Below, piece by piece: positions 1-6,077 of a DNA stretch of 10,517 nt. The notes beneath the pieces were generated by a model, which worked only from the letters and a program-made list of their open reading frames with translations, searched no databases and was not told the origin of the DNA. The DNA comes from an uncultured Megasphaera sp. GTDB lineage: Bacteria > Bacillota > Negativicutes > Veillonellales > Megasphaeraceae. Both the position numbers and the translations under genes were made by a program. Where the stretch lies: positions 1 through 10,517 of the forward strand of contig CALBLM010000074.1 in NCBI GenBank assembly GCA_937895695.1, written 5' to 3'. Position 1 is the first letter of the stretch. Each line of letters begins with the position of its first letter.

Positions 1-214
1 ATAAAATCACAATTAGTTTCAAGTCATCCAACCGTTCTATCAACGAACCTGTAATTTTTTCCGATTTACAAATAATTATATCCGCATCTTCCAATCGATC
101 AGCCATCGTTTCTTCGTCTGTTGATGAGCAGTATTCAACGCGTGCTATATCACGCAGCCGCTCTCCAAAATCATCCTCATCTTGACGGCCTGTCAAAACA
201 CTTATGTGATACAT
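1..214 (-). CDS. D-isomer-specific 2-hydroxyacid dehydrogenase family protein, N-terminal part (gene cut by window start)
   Basis: An open frame starts at ATG 214-212 and stays open for 71 codons to the window edge, so only the N-terminus is visible. The ATG has an AAGGGG Shine-Dalgarno 7 nt upstream. The visible part looks like the N-terminal substrate-binding half of NAD-dependent 2-hydroxyacid dehydrogenases: a starting beta strand (MYHISVLTG), then ADIIICKSEKITGSLIERL at residues 44-62, then LDDLKLIVIL. This is the family pattern in which a predicted bad or good residue list ends in a 'leader strand, I-T-x-x-L/I-I-x-x-L, L-K-L-I' segment. The NAD-binding Rossmann domain and the catalytic Arg, Glu and His lie beyond the edge, so the substrate cannot be read. 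Candidates are hydroxypyruvate/glycerate, D-lactate, 3-phosphoglycerate or, because of the neighbouring importer, phosphite. It is separated from that importer by a terminator and has its own promoter-like sequence. Family call fairly firm; specificity unknown. Confidence 0.75.
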   Translation of the reverse strand, partial: MYHISVLTGRQDEDDFGERLRDIARVEYCSSTDEETMADRLEDADIIICKSEKITGSLIERLDDLKLIVIL

Positions 215-288
215 ATCACAGCCCCTTTTCTTTGCAAATAAAAACCTTCTTAACTATATATCGTCTTTTATATATACAGATACACTTA

Positions 289-318
289 ATTATATAACAC
301 CTTTTCATCAATACGCAA
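289..318 (-). promoter_or_regulatory. Putative sigma-70-type promoter for the dehydrogenase gene
   Basis: On the minus strand a perfect -10 hexamer TATAAT lies at 294-289, with a weak -35 (TTGCGT, 318-313) 18 bp upstream. The predicted transcript would start near 282, leaving a 5' leader of about 70 nt before the ATG at 214. The stretch is very AT-rich, so the -10 match alone is not strong evidence. Its position, between a terminator and a gene with a good ribosome site, makes a promoter likely. Confidence 0.5.
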
Positions 319-334
319 GTAAATCGGCTTTGCA

Positions 335-353
335 TTTGAGGAAATGCCTCAAA
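335..353. repeat. Short perfect stem-loop next to the terminator
   Basis: TTTGAGG (335-341) and CCTCAAA (347-353) form a perfect 7-bp stem around a 5-nt loop. An alternative overlapping stem pairs GCATTT (332-337) with AAATGC (342-347). It lies directly downstream, in the minus direction, of the importer operon's terminator and overlaps its U tract. It has no U tract of its own. It may help protect the 3' end of the transcript or be incidental. Confidence 0.4.
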
Positions 354-395
354 AAAACTCTCTCTATCACATCGTCTAGATGACAGAGAGAGTTT
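351..395 (-). terminator. Intrinsic terminator of the phnDCE-type operon
   Basis: Perfect 11-bp arms at 355-365 and 385-395 (AGAGAGAGTTT read against AAACTCTCTCT) enclose a loop. The loop can itself form a short CATC/GATG stem at 370-373 and 379-382. In the minus-strand transcript the hairpin runs into seven U residues (357-351). It begins 5 nt after the permease stop codon, so it ends the importer operon and separates it from the dehydrogenase gene. The outermost stem bases are A-U pairs. Confidence 0.85.
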
Positions 396-400
396 CTTTT

Positions 401-1933
401 TTATTCAACATGATGGCGGCTCTTTTCCGAGAGCATTTCTATACCAGCCGCAAGAATAATCATGCCCCACAGCAGTGCGCCAGCTTCTGGCCATTTATAT
501 TGATTCATTGCCAAAATAAGCGGTGTACCAATACCACCGGCACCAACCAACCCCAACACAGCCGCATCCCGTAGATTGATATCCAACCGATATAATACGG
601 CTGATACATAAGGGCCCTTCAGCTGAGGCAGTACGGCATATCGAATGGCAGCTGCTATCGATATGCCCATAGCCCGATATGCTAAAAACGGACGCATATC
701 CATTTCATCAATCGCAATAAGAAACCGTTTAGAAAGCAGTCCAATACTGCATACAAGTAATGTCATTACGCCGGCAAACGGGCCCGGCCCGGTAACACGA
801 ATCCACATGAGTGCATATACAAAAACGGGTATCGTACGAATAGCCAATAGCATCACACGAAACCATAGCGCAATAGGATGAGGCATGATTCGAAAACTAG
901 CAGCAAATGAAAACAATGCCGCAATCACAATGCCTCCCAAGGTTCCCAAAAAAGCAATACATGCCGTTTCATACATTAAATACGGCACATCATCATGGGC
1001 TAATGAAAACAACATATCCATATTCGGCCATATAAGACCGCTCAAAATCATATGAGCTGCATGCCATCCTGTCGTTTCTATCGTCCACGGCATTGTAGCT
1101 AGCGAAGAAATAAATAATCCACCAACGCCTGCATATATACCCATTTTGATAACCTGAGGAATCACTGTTTGCCGAGATACGACACGCCGCAACCATTCGC
1201 TGATACTTTCTGCTGCCACAACAACGAGAAACAGTAAAAAAATAATCATGCCGACTTGACTATATTGCCGCCATGCCAGCTGTTCATTGAGAAGCAGCCC
1301 AATACCACCAGCCCCAACGTATCCCAAAATAGCAGCATGACGCACGTTGGCTTCTAGCATATATAAGACATTTGTCATATATCCCGGCAATACTGCCGGC
1401 AAAATCGTCCGTACAAAGGCTCTCCACACACCGCATCCAGCAGCTTCTAAGGCCCGGGCAGATTGGGTATTCATATTTTCCATATCTTCGAATCCCATAC
1501 GGGCAAGAACTGCCGTAGTATATATTGTTAATGCCAAAGAACCTGCCAACGCGCCTAAGCCAACTAAAAACGTACAAAACAATGCCAAAATCAAGGCGGG
1601 AATCGTCCGAACTAAGTGAATCAGCCCTTTAAGAAAACAACGCAGCCAACTAATCCGGTTGATATATGAATTTGCCAACATAGCTCCTATGAAACCAAAA
1701 CAAGCGCCCAATACCGTTCCGGCAAAAGACATTTGTATCGTCGCCCATAACGGTTGCAGCACAACACTGCTATATGCCCAGGCAGGCGGTATCATTTGAC
1801 CGGTAATATCAAAAAAGCGACTCCCCCGTTTCAACAGTACTACGGCAGAACTATGGGTTGTTATAACAGATAGGACACACATACCTATAAAGACGGCCCA
1901 TCCCAACGTCGCTTTTACCTTATTATGGTTCAT
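401..1933 (-). CDS. phnE: PhnE-type ABC permease, two permease domains fused in one chain
   Basis: Integral membrane subunit of a phosphonate/phosphite/phosphate-type ABC importer, 510 residues and about twice the usual PhnE length of roughly 260. It is an internal duplication. Each half has a run of hydrophobic segments and ends in the permease cytoplasmic loop: residues about 161-212 (ALEAAG...LP...VGAGGIG) and about 418-469 (YRAMGIS...LP...VGAGGIG). Both contain a matching L-Y-x-L-x-x-N-x-R-x-A-A-x-L-G stretch that couples to the ATPase. The Glu of the EAA motif is kept in the first half but not the second. I chose the ATG at 1933 because GGAGG lies 8 nt upstream; the frame is open further upstream, but only inside the ATPase gene. 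It overlaps the ATPase gene by 11 bp, which implies translational coupling. One chain could supply both halves of the channel that PhnE usually forms as a dimer or as an E1/E2 pair. Confidence 0.88.
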   Translation of the reverse strand: MNHNKVKATLGWAVFIGMCVLSVITTHSSAVVLLKRGSRFFDITGQMIPPAWAYSSVVLQPLWATIQMSFAGTVLGACFGFIGAMLANSYINRISWLRCFLKGLIHLVRTIPALILALFCTFLVGLGALAGSLALTIYTTAVLARMGFEDMENMNTQSARALEAAGCGVWRAFVRTILPAVLPGYMTNVLYMLEANVRHAAILGYVGAGGIGLLLNEQLAWRQYSQVGMIIFLLFLVVVAAESISEWLRRVVSRQTVIPQVIKMGIYAGVGGLFISSLATMPWTIETTGWHAAHMILSGLIWPNMDMLFSLAHDDVPYLMYETACIAFLGTLGGIVIAALFSFAASFRIMPHPIALWFRVMLLAIRTIPVFVYALMWIRVTGPGPFAGVMTLLVCSIGLLSKRFLIAIDEMDMRPFLAYRAMGISIAAAIRYAVLPQLKGPYVSAVLYRLDINLRDAAVLGLVGAGGIGTPLILAMNQYKWPEAGALLWGMIILAAGIEMLSEKSRHHVE

Positions 1934-2678
1934 AACCATGGCCTCCATACACCTCGGCAAAATCGTTATTGCTCCATGCCTCAATAAAATCATCACGCAT
2001 GATTTTCCCTTGCCTAATGCCCACAATACGCTGTGAAAATTGACATGCCTGCTGTACACTATGGCTATTCATAACAATGGTCAATCCCGTTTTTTGCTGC
2101 AAATCCTGTAATAATGACAAAATCTGATGCGCTGTCCAAGGATCTAAGGCTCCTGCTGGTTCATCTGCCAACAAAACAGCTGCATTCTGCATCAAGGCCC
2201 TGGCTATAGCGACTCGCTGTTTTTGCCCCCCACTAAGATGTCCTGTTATATCTTGTGCTTTATCTTCCAATCCAACTTGTTGCAAACACTGCATGGCTTT
2301 TTCTTGATATGATTTTGGAAAACGTCCTGTCAAAACACGCCAAAACGGCAGCTCTGCCAACGCCCCATTGAGCACATTTTGAAGGGCTGTTGTTTCTTCA
2401 ACCAAACAAAAATCCTGAAAAATCATACCTATTTTTTGCTGAACCTTTCGTCTTTTTGTTCCTCGCAATGTGTCAAATCGGATACCATCTACCCATACTT
2501 CACCGGACGACGGTTGCACCATGCCATTAAAAAGCCGCAGCAGCGTCGTTTTACCGGCACCGCTAGGACCAATAATAGATAGAAATTGTCCTTTCGGTAC
2601 TTGCAAAGAAATATTATTAAGAATCGTATGTCCTTTTTTATATTCTTGCCGTACCTGTTTTGTTTCTAATATATACAT
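1923..2678 (-). CDS. phnC: PhnC-type ABC transporter ATP-binding protein
   Basis: Cytoplasmic ATPase that powers the importer, 251 residues, the normal PhnC length. All nucleotide-binding motifs are intact: Walker A GPSGAGKTT (37-45), Q-loop Gln88 in IFQDF, signature LSGGQKQR (148-155), Walker B VLLADEP (168-174), D-loop GALDP (176-180) and switch His206. The segment between Q-loop and signature (FWRVLTGRFP, about 112-121, then VGLEDKAQ) is typical of the PhnC group rather than of amino acid or nickel importers. The start codon overlaps the stop of the binding-protein gene by one base (TAATG). No clear Shine-Dalgarno precedes it, so translation probably depends on ribosomes finishing the upstream gene. 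The next gene overlaps its 3' end by 11 bp. The substrate cannot be read from the ATPase. Confidence 0.93.
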   Translation of the reverse strand: MYILETKQVRQEYKKGHTILNNISLQVPKGQFLSIIGPSGAGKTTLLRLFNGMVQPSSGEVWVDGIRFDTLRGTKRRKVQQKIGMIFQDFCLVEETTALQNVLNGALAELPFWRVLTGRFPKSYQEKAMQCLQQVGLEDKAQDITGHLSGGQKQRVAIARALMQNAAVLLADEPAGALDPWTAHQILSLLQDLQQKTGLTIVMNSHSVQQACQFSQRIVGIRQGKIMRDDFIEAWSNNDFAEVYGGHGYEP

Positions 2679-3700
2679 TATGATTTTAATTCTTTCTGTA
2701 CCGTTCGTTCACCATCATAATCTTCACGCTTTGCCCAATCATATCCTTTATGGCCTAAGGTTTTTAATACCTTTAAACCGTCCTCTGTTTTACCAATTTC
2801 AATCAATGATTCACCAAGAGCCTTACGGAATCCTTCGTCCTGCATAACTTGAGATGTTTTGCTGACGCTGACGGTATCATTATATATTTTGCCAGTAACG
2901 CCAATGACGCCGGTTTGTGACCAAATATCACCGGTACCGCCAAATACAGACTGCCATTTATCCGCCATATGCGCGCGAATATGCGAATATGCGACCAGTA
3001 CATCGACTTGCCCGGATGCTAAACGTGCTGTCGACGTAGTATATGAATCAGATTGTACCACATGGGCCAAATCAGAAATCTTTTTGCCGTAATGTTCTTT
3101 CAAATACAAAGACGGATACAAATATCCCGATGCCGAAGCCGGACTCATAACAGCCCACGTAAGATTATTTAATTCTTCCCATGTTGGCTGTTGACCATTT
3201 TTTACTTTTTGCAGTATGGCTTGTCCTTTAGGGCTCGGACCAACAACAATGGCCGAACGATAATAAGTTACAAGATTATTTGTAAAGGCTTCTTTCGATC
3301 CATTATTCCATACGGTCAAATCATCCGTATCCTTATCAATGCCTTGGCGCAATGCTGTCAATAACACATCGACATCCTGATCATATGCAACATACGTAGC
3401 TCCCGAAATAAATCCCATATCGGCACTGCCGGAACTTAAGGCTTCCCCAACAGCACCATACGACGTGCCGACATTCATGGTTACCTTATCAATCGTATAC
3501 CCCTTTTCTTTCATTTTATCCTGAATCATTTTTCCCAGCGGTTCTGTTGCTGTTTTCATCGTATCTGCATCTTGATAGGGGGAAATGGCAATTTTCAATT
3601 CTTTGACATGCTTACTATCTGTGGATTCATGACTGCCGCATCCACTCAACATCAAACACACCATCATCCCCACGACTGTCAGGGCTTTCCATAATTTCAT
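2678..3700 (-). CDS. phnD: PhnD-type phosphate/phosphite/phosphonate-binding lipoprotein
   Basis: Extracytoplasmic solute-binding protein that delivers substrate to the PhnC/PhnE-type importer, 340 residues. It opens with a basic stretch, a hydrophobic segment and a lipobox LSGC with Cys21 as the predicted lipid anchor. Family marks include ISPYQDADTM (39-48), EALSSGSADMGFIS (86-99), the oxyanion-binding loop around SPASASGYLYP (186-196) and ASGQVDVLVAY (228-238). I prefer the ATG at 3700, which has GGAG 9 nt upstream and gives a normal signal peptide. An in-frame ATG at 3715 with AAGGA only a few nt away would add MEWFA, including an acidic residue unusual in a signal-peptide n-region. It is the first gene of the importer operon and is preceded by a strong promoter and a leader with a terminator. 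Ligand choice among phosphate, phosphite and phosphonates cannot be settled from sequence. Confidence 0.9.
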   Translation of the reverse strand: MKLWKALTVVGMMVCLMLSGCGSHESTDSKHVKELKIAISPYQDADTMKTATEPLGKMIQDKMKEKGYTIDKVTMNVGTSYGAVGEALSSGSADMGFISGATYVAYDQDVDVLLTALRQGIDKDTDDLTVWNNGSKEAFTNNLVTYYRSAIVVGPSPKGQAILQKVKNGQQPTWEELNNLTWAVMSPASASGYLYPSLYLKEHYGKKISDLAHVVQSDSYTTSTARLASGQVDVLVAYSHIRAHMADKWQSVFGGTGDIWSQTGVIGVTGKIYNDTVSVSKTSQVMQDEGFRKALGESLIEIGKTEDGLKVLKTLGHKGYDWAKREDYDGERTVQKELKS

Positions 3701-3739
3701 TGCAAACCACTCCATTCTTCCTTATATACATATAAATAC

Positions 3740-3769
3740 AAAAAAAGAAGAGCTTTCCAGCCCTCCTTC
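3740..3769 (-). terminator. Intrinsic terminator inside the phnD leader (attenuator)
   Basis: In the minus-strand RNA, the arm at 3769-3759 (GAAGGAGGGCT) pairs with the arm at 3754-3747 (AGCTCTTC). Small G bulges interrupt the stem, and the loop is GGAA. Seven U residues follow (3746-3740). It lies after a strong promoter and only about 40 nt before the phnD start, so it would act as a premature terminator rather than as the end of a gene. The 5' arm can instead pair with GCCCUUU at 3793-3787, which would break the hairpin. Confidence 0.75.
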
Positions 3770-3936
3770 ACCTATCATACTATTGCAAAGGGCATAGAAA
3801 TACCACTTCCACGGTCGATGCTTTGGCATCCTCTCAATCCGGTATACGGACTCCCTCGCATGTTGGTCATTAATAGGTGTATACATACTGCCATATAGCA
3901 AGACCAAGGCGCTCCCCTAAGTCTCACAATTAAACC
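3770..3936 (-). ncRNA. Structured 5' leader of the phnDCE-type operon, candidate riboswitch of unassigned class
   Basis: RNA of about 170 nt between the predicted start site (near 3936) and the leader terminator. Visible stems in the minus-strand RNA: TTGGTC/GACCAA (3907-3902 with 3868-3863) closing a 33-nt loop; a junction-closing stem GCGAGGG/CCCTTTGC (3859-3853 with 3792-3785, one bulge, one G-U); TCCG/CGGA (3850-3847 with 3841-3838); perfect GATGC/GCATC around CAAA (3830-3826 with 3821-3817); and GGTAT/ATGCC (3804-3800 with 3795-3791). The last shares two bases with the closing stem, so the two cannot both form fully. An unpaired UUGAGAG lies between two of the hairpins. The order promoter, multi-stem RNA, terminator, start codon is the standard layout of a transcription-attenuating riboswitch. 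I compared it by eye with TPP, SAM-I, cobalamin, FMN, glycine, fluoride, ZTP and T-box patterns and none fits in full. The fold is by eye only. Confidence 0.55.
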
Positions 3937-3955
3937 ATTTTTAGTATATACACCT
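3875..3955. repeat. Inverted repeat, one arm covering the phn promoter -10
   Basis: On the plus strand AGGTGTATACATACT (3875-3889) and AGTATATACACCT (3943-3955) are inverted copies of one another, apart from a 2-nt insertion in the first. The second copy covers the -10 hexamer and part of the spacer; the first lies about 50 bp into the transcribed leader. Each copy is itself partly palindromic around GTATAC/TATATA. They could be paired repressor operators, or chance in AT-rich sequence. Confidence 0.35.
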
Positions 3956-3971
3956 GAAAATACGCTGTCAA
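3943..3971 (-). promoter_or_regulatory. Strong sigma-70-type promoter of the phnDCE-type operon
   Basis: The -35 TTGACA (3971-3966) matches the consensus perfectly. It is followed by a 17-bp spacer and the -10 TATACT (3948-3943), one base from consensus. Transcription should begin near 3936. The promoter sits about 45 bp past the trp terminator and about 235-265 bp ahead of the phnD start, so it drives the structured leader and the importer genes independently of trp. Confidence 0.82.
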
Positions 3972-4014
3972 TAAAATCAACGCGAAATGTAAAAACTAAG
4001 TAAAAAAGCATACG

Positions 4015-4050
4015 AAAAAGCCTTGTAAGTTGCAATCTTACAAGGCTTTT
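4015..4050 (-). terminator. Intrinsic terminator of the trp operon
   Basis: Perfect 14-bp arms AAAAGCCTTGTAAG (4016-4029) and CTTACAAGGCTTTT (4037-4050) flank a 7-nt loop (TTGCAAT). In the minus direction the stem runs into five U residues, and a further six-U run follows at 4007-4002. The hairpin starts 67 nt after the trpA stop codon. The 67 nt between hold nothing I recognise. Confidence 0.9.
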
Positions 4051-4117
4051 GACCTATCAATACCCTGACATTTCTATGTATAAAAGACGCCTATCCATAA
4101 TCGTCATCCCTAAAAGA

Positions 4118-4900
4118 TTATTTATTGCCCCGCATGGTAGCTTCTTTCATGGATTTAACATACGCTTCAATATGCGGAGCTGCTTTGGCACCGTATTTAG
4201 CAATAATTTTAACAATGGCACTACCTACAATAACACCGTCAGCATCATGAGCAATTTTTTCGGCTTGTTCCGGCGTATTGATACCAAAGCCTACGGCACA
4301 AGGTACATCTGTCACTTCTTTTACGGTATCAATGATTTCTTTTAAGTTCGTTGTAATTTTACTCCGCGTACCTGTTACACCCAAGGATGAAACAATATAG
4401 AGGAAGCCTTCGCCAACTTGTGCAATTTCTTTAATACGATCTTTCGATGTAGGAGCAATCATGGAAATAATATCAATACCATGTGCTTTTGCTTCCTGTG
4501 CGCATTCCTGTCGTTCTTCAAAAGGCATATCCGGTATAATGACACCATCTAAGCCGATTTCTTGACATTTCGCAAAGAACGCATCTTTACCATAATTATA
4601 AATGGGATTGACATACGTTAGAAAAACAAGAGGTACATCCGATTCTTTACGTACCATTTCAACAAGGCGGAATACATCTTCCAGACGAGTATTTACAGAC
4701 AATGCTCGAATATTGGCTTCCTGAATAACGACGCCTTCGGCAATAGGATCGGAAAAAGGAATCCCTATTTCTACTAAATCAGCACCGGCTTTGACCATTG
4801 TCATAATGTATTCATAGCTTTTTTCAATAGACGGATCACCGCCTGTCAAAAATCCAATAAACGCTTTGCCATTTTTAAAGGCATTTCCAATCTTACTCAT
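4118..4900 (-). CDS. trpA: Tryptophan synthase alpha subunit
   Basis: TIM-barrel subunit that cleaves indole-3-glycerol phosphate to indole and glyceraldehyde 3-phosphate and passes indole to TrpB. It has 260 residues, the usual length. Features: FLTGGDPS (17-24), catalytic Glu44 in LVEIGIPFSDP (Glu49 of the enteric enzyme), VFLTYVNPI, IIPDMPFEE, SSLGVTGTR in loop 6, GFGINTPEQ, and GVIVGSAIVK for phosphate binding. The second enteric catalytic acid, Asp60, aligns with Glu55 here (IAEG instead of LADG). I chose the ATG at 4900, with GGGAGG about 7 nt upstream, over an in-frame ATG 27 nt earlier that would add nine residues unlike the family. It overlaps the trpB 3' end by 8 bp and is the last gene of the operon, followed by the terminator. 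Confidence 0.96.
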   Translation of the reverse strand: MSKIGNAFKNGKAFIGFLTGGDPSIEKSYEYIMTMVKAGADLVEIGIPFSDPIAEGVVIQEANIRALSVNTRLEDVFRLVEMVRKESDVPLVFLTYVNPIYNYGKDAFFAKCQEIGLDGVIIPDMPFEERQECAQEAKAHGIDIISMIAPTSKDRIKEIAQVGEGFLYIVSSLGVTGTRSKITTNLKEIIDTVKEVTDVPCAVGFGINTPEQAEKIAHDADGVIVGSAIVKIIAKYGAKAAPHIEAYVKSMKEATMRGNK

Positions 4901-6077
4901 GTAAGTCCCTCCCTTTATATCTTGCAATCGCTGCTACGTCTTTATCGCCTCGTCCGGACAAGCAAACAATCATACTTTCATCTTTACCCATTTTAGGTGC
5001 TAACTGCATGGCTTCATAGACGGCATGGGCACTTTCAATGGCGCAAATAATCCCTTCTGTCTTAGCTAAGTATTCAAAAGCAGCAACAGCTTCATCATCT
5101 TTTACCGGTACGTATTGAGCGCGCCCGCTTTTATATAAATATGCATGTTCCGGCCCAATGCCAGGATAATCTAAGCCGGCTGAAATCGAATATACTTCAT
5201 CAATCTGGCCCTGGTCATTCTGGCAGAAAATAGATTTCATGCCATGGAAAATGCCTACGGTTCCCTTAGAAATCGTTGCAGCGTGCAGCTTCGTATCAAT
5301 GCCTTTACCAGCTGCTTCACAACCGATTAATTTAACATCTTTATCATTGATAAAATTATAAAACATGCCCATGGCATTACTGCCACCACCAACACAGGCA
5401 ATAACCGCATTCGGAAGTTTTCCTTCTTTTTCTAAAATTTGCTGCCGTGCTTCGCGGCTAATAACCGATTGGAAATCTCGAACCATCATTGGGAATGGAT
5501 GAGGCCCCATGGTCGATCCAATGACATAATGGGTGTCATCCACACGGCTAACCCATTCACGCATTGCTTCGTTTACAGCATCTTTAAGAACCCGTGTACC
5601 TGATTTGACCGGATGTACTTTAGCACCTAACAATTCCATGCGATATACATTCAAGGCCTGACGAATCGTATCTTCTTCGCCCATAAATACTTCGCATTCC
5701 AATCCCATAAACGCAGCGGCTGTCGCCGTGGCAACACCATGCTGTCCTGCCCCTGTTTCAGCAATAACCCGAGTCTTACCCATTTTCTTTGCCAATAAGC
5801 ATTGACCAAGGGCATTATTAATCTTATGCGCGCCAGTATGATTCAAGTCTTCTCGTTTGAGGTAAATTTTGGCACCGCCTAAGTCTTTTGTCATTTTTTC
5901 CGCATAATACAGCAGCGATGGTCGGTTGGCATAATTATCGAGTAAATCCTGCAGTTCCATTTGAAATGCCGGATCATGTTTATAATGATTATATGCTTTT
6001 TCCAATCGATGAATTTCATTCATTAATGTTTCTGGTATATACTGACCACCAAAGGGGCCAAATCTTCCTGTTGTCAT
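4893..6077 (-). CDS. trpB: Tryptophan synthase beta subunit
   Basis: PLP enzyme that condenses indole with L-serine to give L-tryptophan, acting in a complex with TrpA. It has 394 residues, the normal length for TrpB1. Lys85 in HTGAHKINN (80-88) is the PLP Schiff-base lysine. Glu107 in AETGAGQHGVA is the catalytic acid and matches Glu109 of the enteric enzyme. GGGSN (230-234) binds the PLP phosphate, and CLSGRGDKD (372-380) contacts the pyridine nitrogen. The N-terminal GRFGPFGGQYIPETLM is standard for the TrpA-partnered form. The start overlaps the trpF stop by 4 bp (ATGA), with AGGAGG about 8 nt upstream. Nothing is missing. Confidence 0.97.
   Translation of the reverse strand: MTTGRFGPFGGQYIPETLMNEIHRLEKAYNHYKHDPAFQMELQDLLDNYANRPSLLYYAEKMTKDLGGAKIYLKREDLNHTGAHKINNALGQCLLAKKMGKTRVIAETGAGQHGVATATAAAFMGLECEVFMGEEDTIRQALNVYRMELLGAKVHPVKSGTRVLKDAVNEAMREWVSRVDDTHYVIGSTMGPHPFPMMVRDFQSVISREARQQILEKEGKLPNAVIACVGGGSNAMGMFYNFINDKDVKLIGCEAAGKGIDTKLHAATISKGTVGIFHGMKSIFCQNDQGQIDEVYSISAGLDYPGIGPEHAYLYKSGRAQYVPVKDDEAVAAFEYLAKTEGIICAIESAHAVYEAMQLAPKMGKDESMIVCLSGRGDKDVAAIARYKGRDLHE

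Noticed and set aside
1934..2059. A longer N-terminus for the PhnE-type permease (start at 2059 instead of 1933)
   Set aside because: The extra 42 residues would be encoded inside the ATPase gene and do not resemble a permease N-terminus. The ATG at 1933 has GGAGG at ideal spacing.
401..3700. Assigning the importer to tryptophan uptake because it lies beside the trp operon
   Set aside because: The binding protein has PhnD-family marks (SPASASGYLYP), the operon has its own promoter, and a strong terminator separates it from trp. Nothing in the sequence suggests an amino acid substrate.
3785..3935. TPP riboswitch upstream of phnD
   Set aside because: The leader has TPP-like fragments: AGGGGAGC near 3919-3912, CACCTATTAATGACC followed by GCGAGGGA at 3880-3852, and UUGAGA with a following GACC at 3837-3813. 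They are not in the right order, and the essential CUGAGA plus ACCUGAUCUGG...AGCGUAGGGA core is absent. The importer is also not a usual thiamin transporter.
3740..3936. T-box leader
   Set aside because: The size and terminator would suit a T-box, and trp genes are adjacent, but the conserved antiterminator motif (of the GGUGGNACC type) is absent, and the genes it controls encode a phosphonate-type importer rather than an amino acid gene.
3722..4035. Open frames of 61 and 86 codons on the minus strand in the phn leader region
   Set aside because: Both begin at TTG codons, lack a convincing ribosome site and run across the promoter, the structured RNA or the terminators. They show no protein-family features and are best seen as chance frames.
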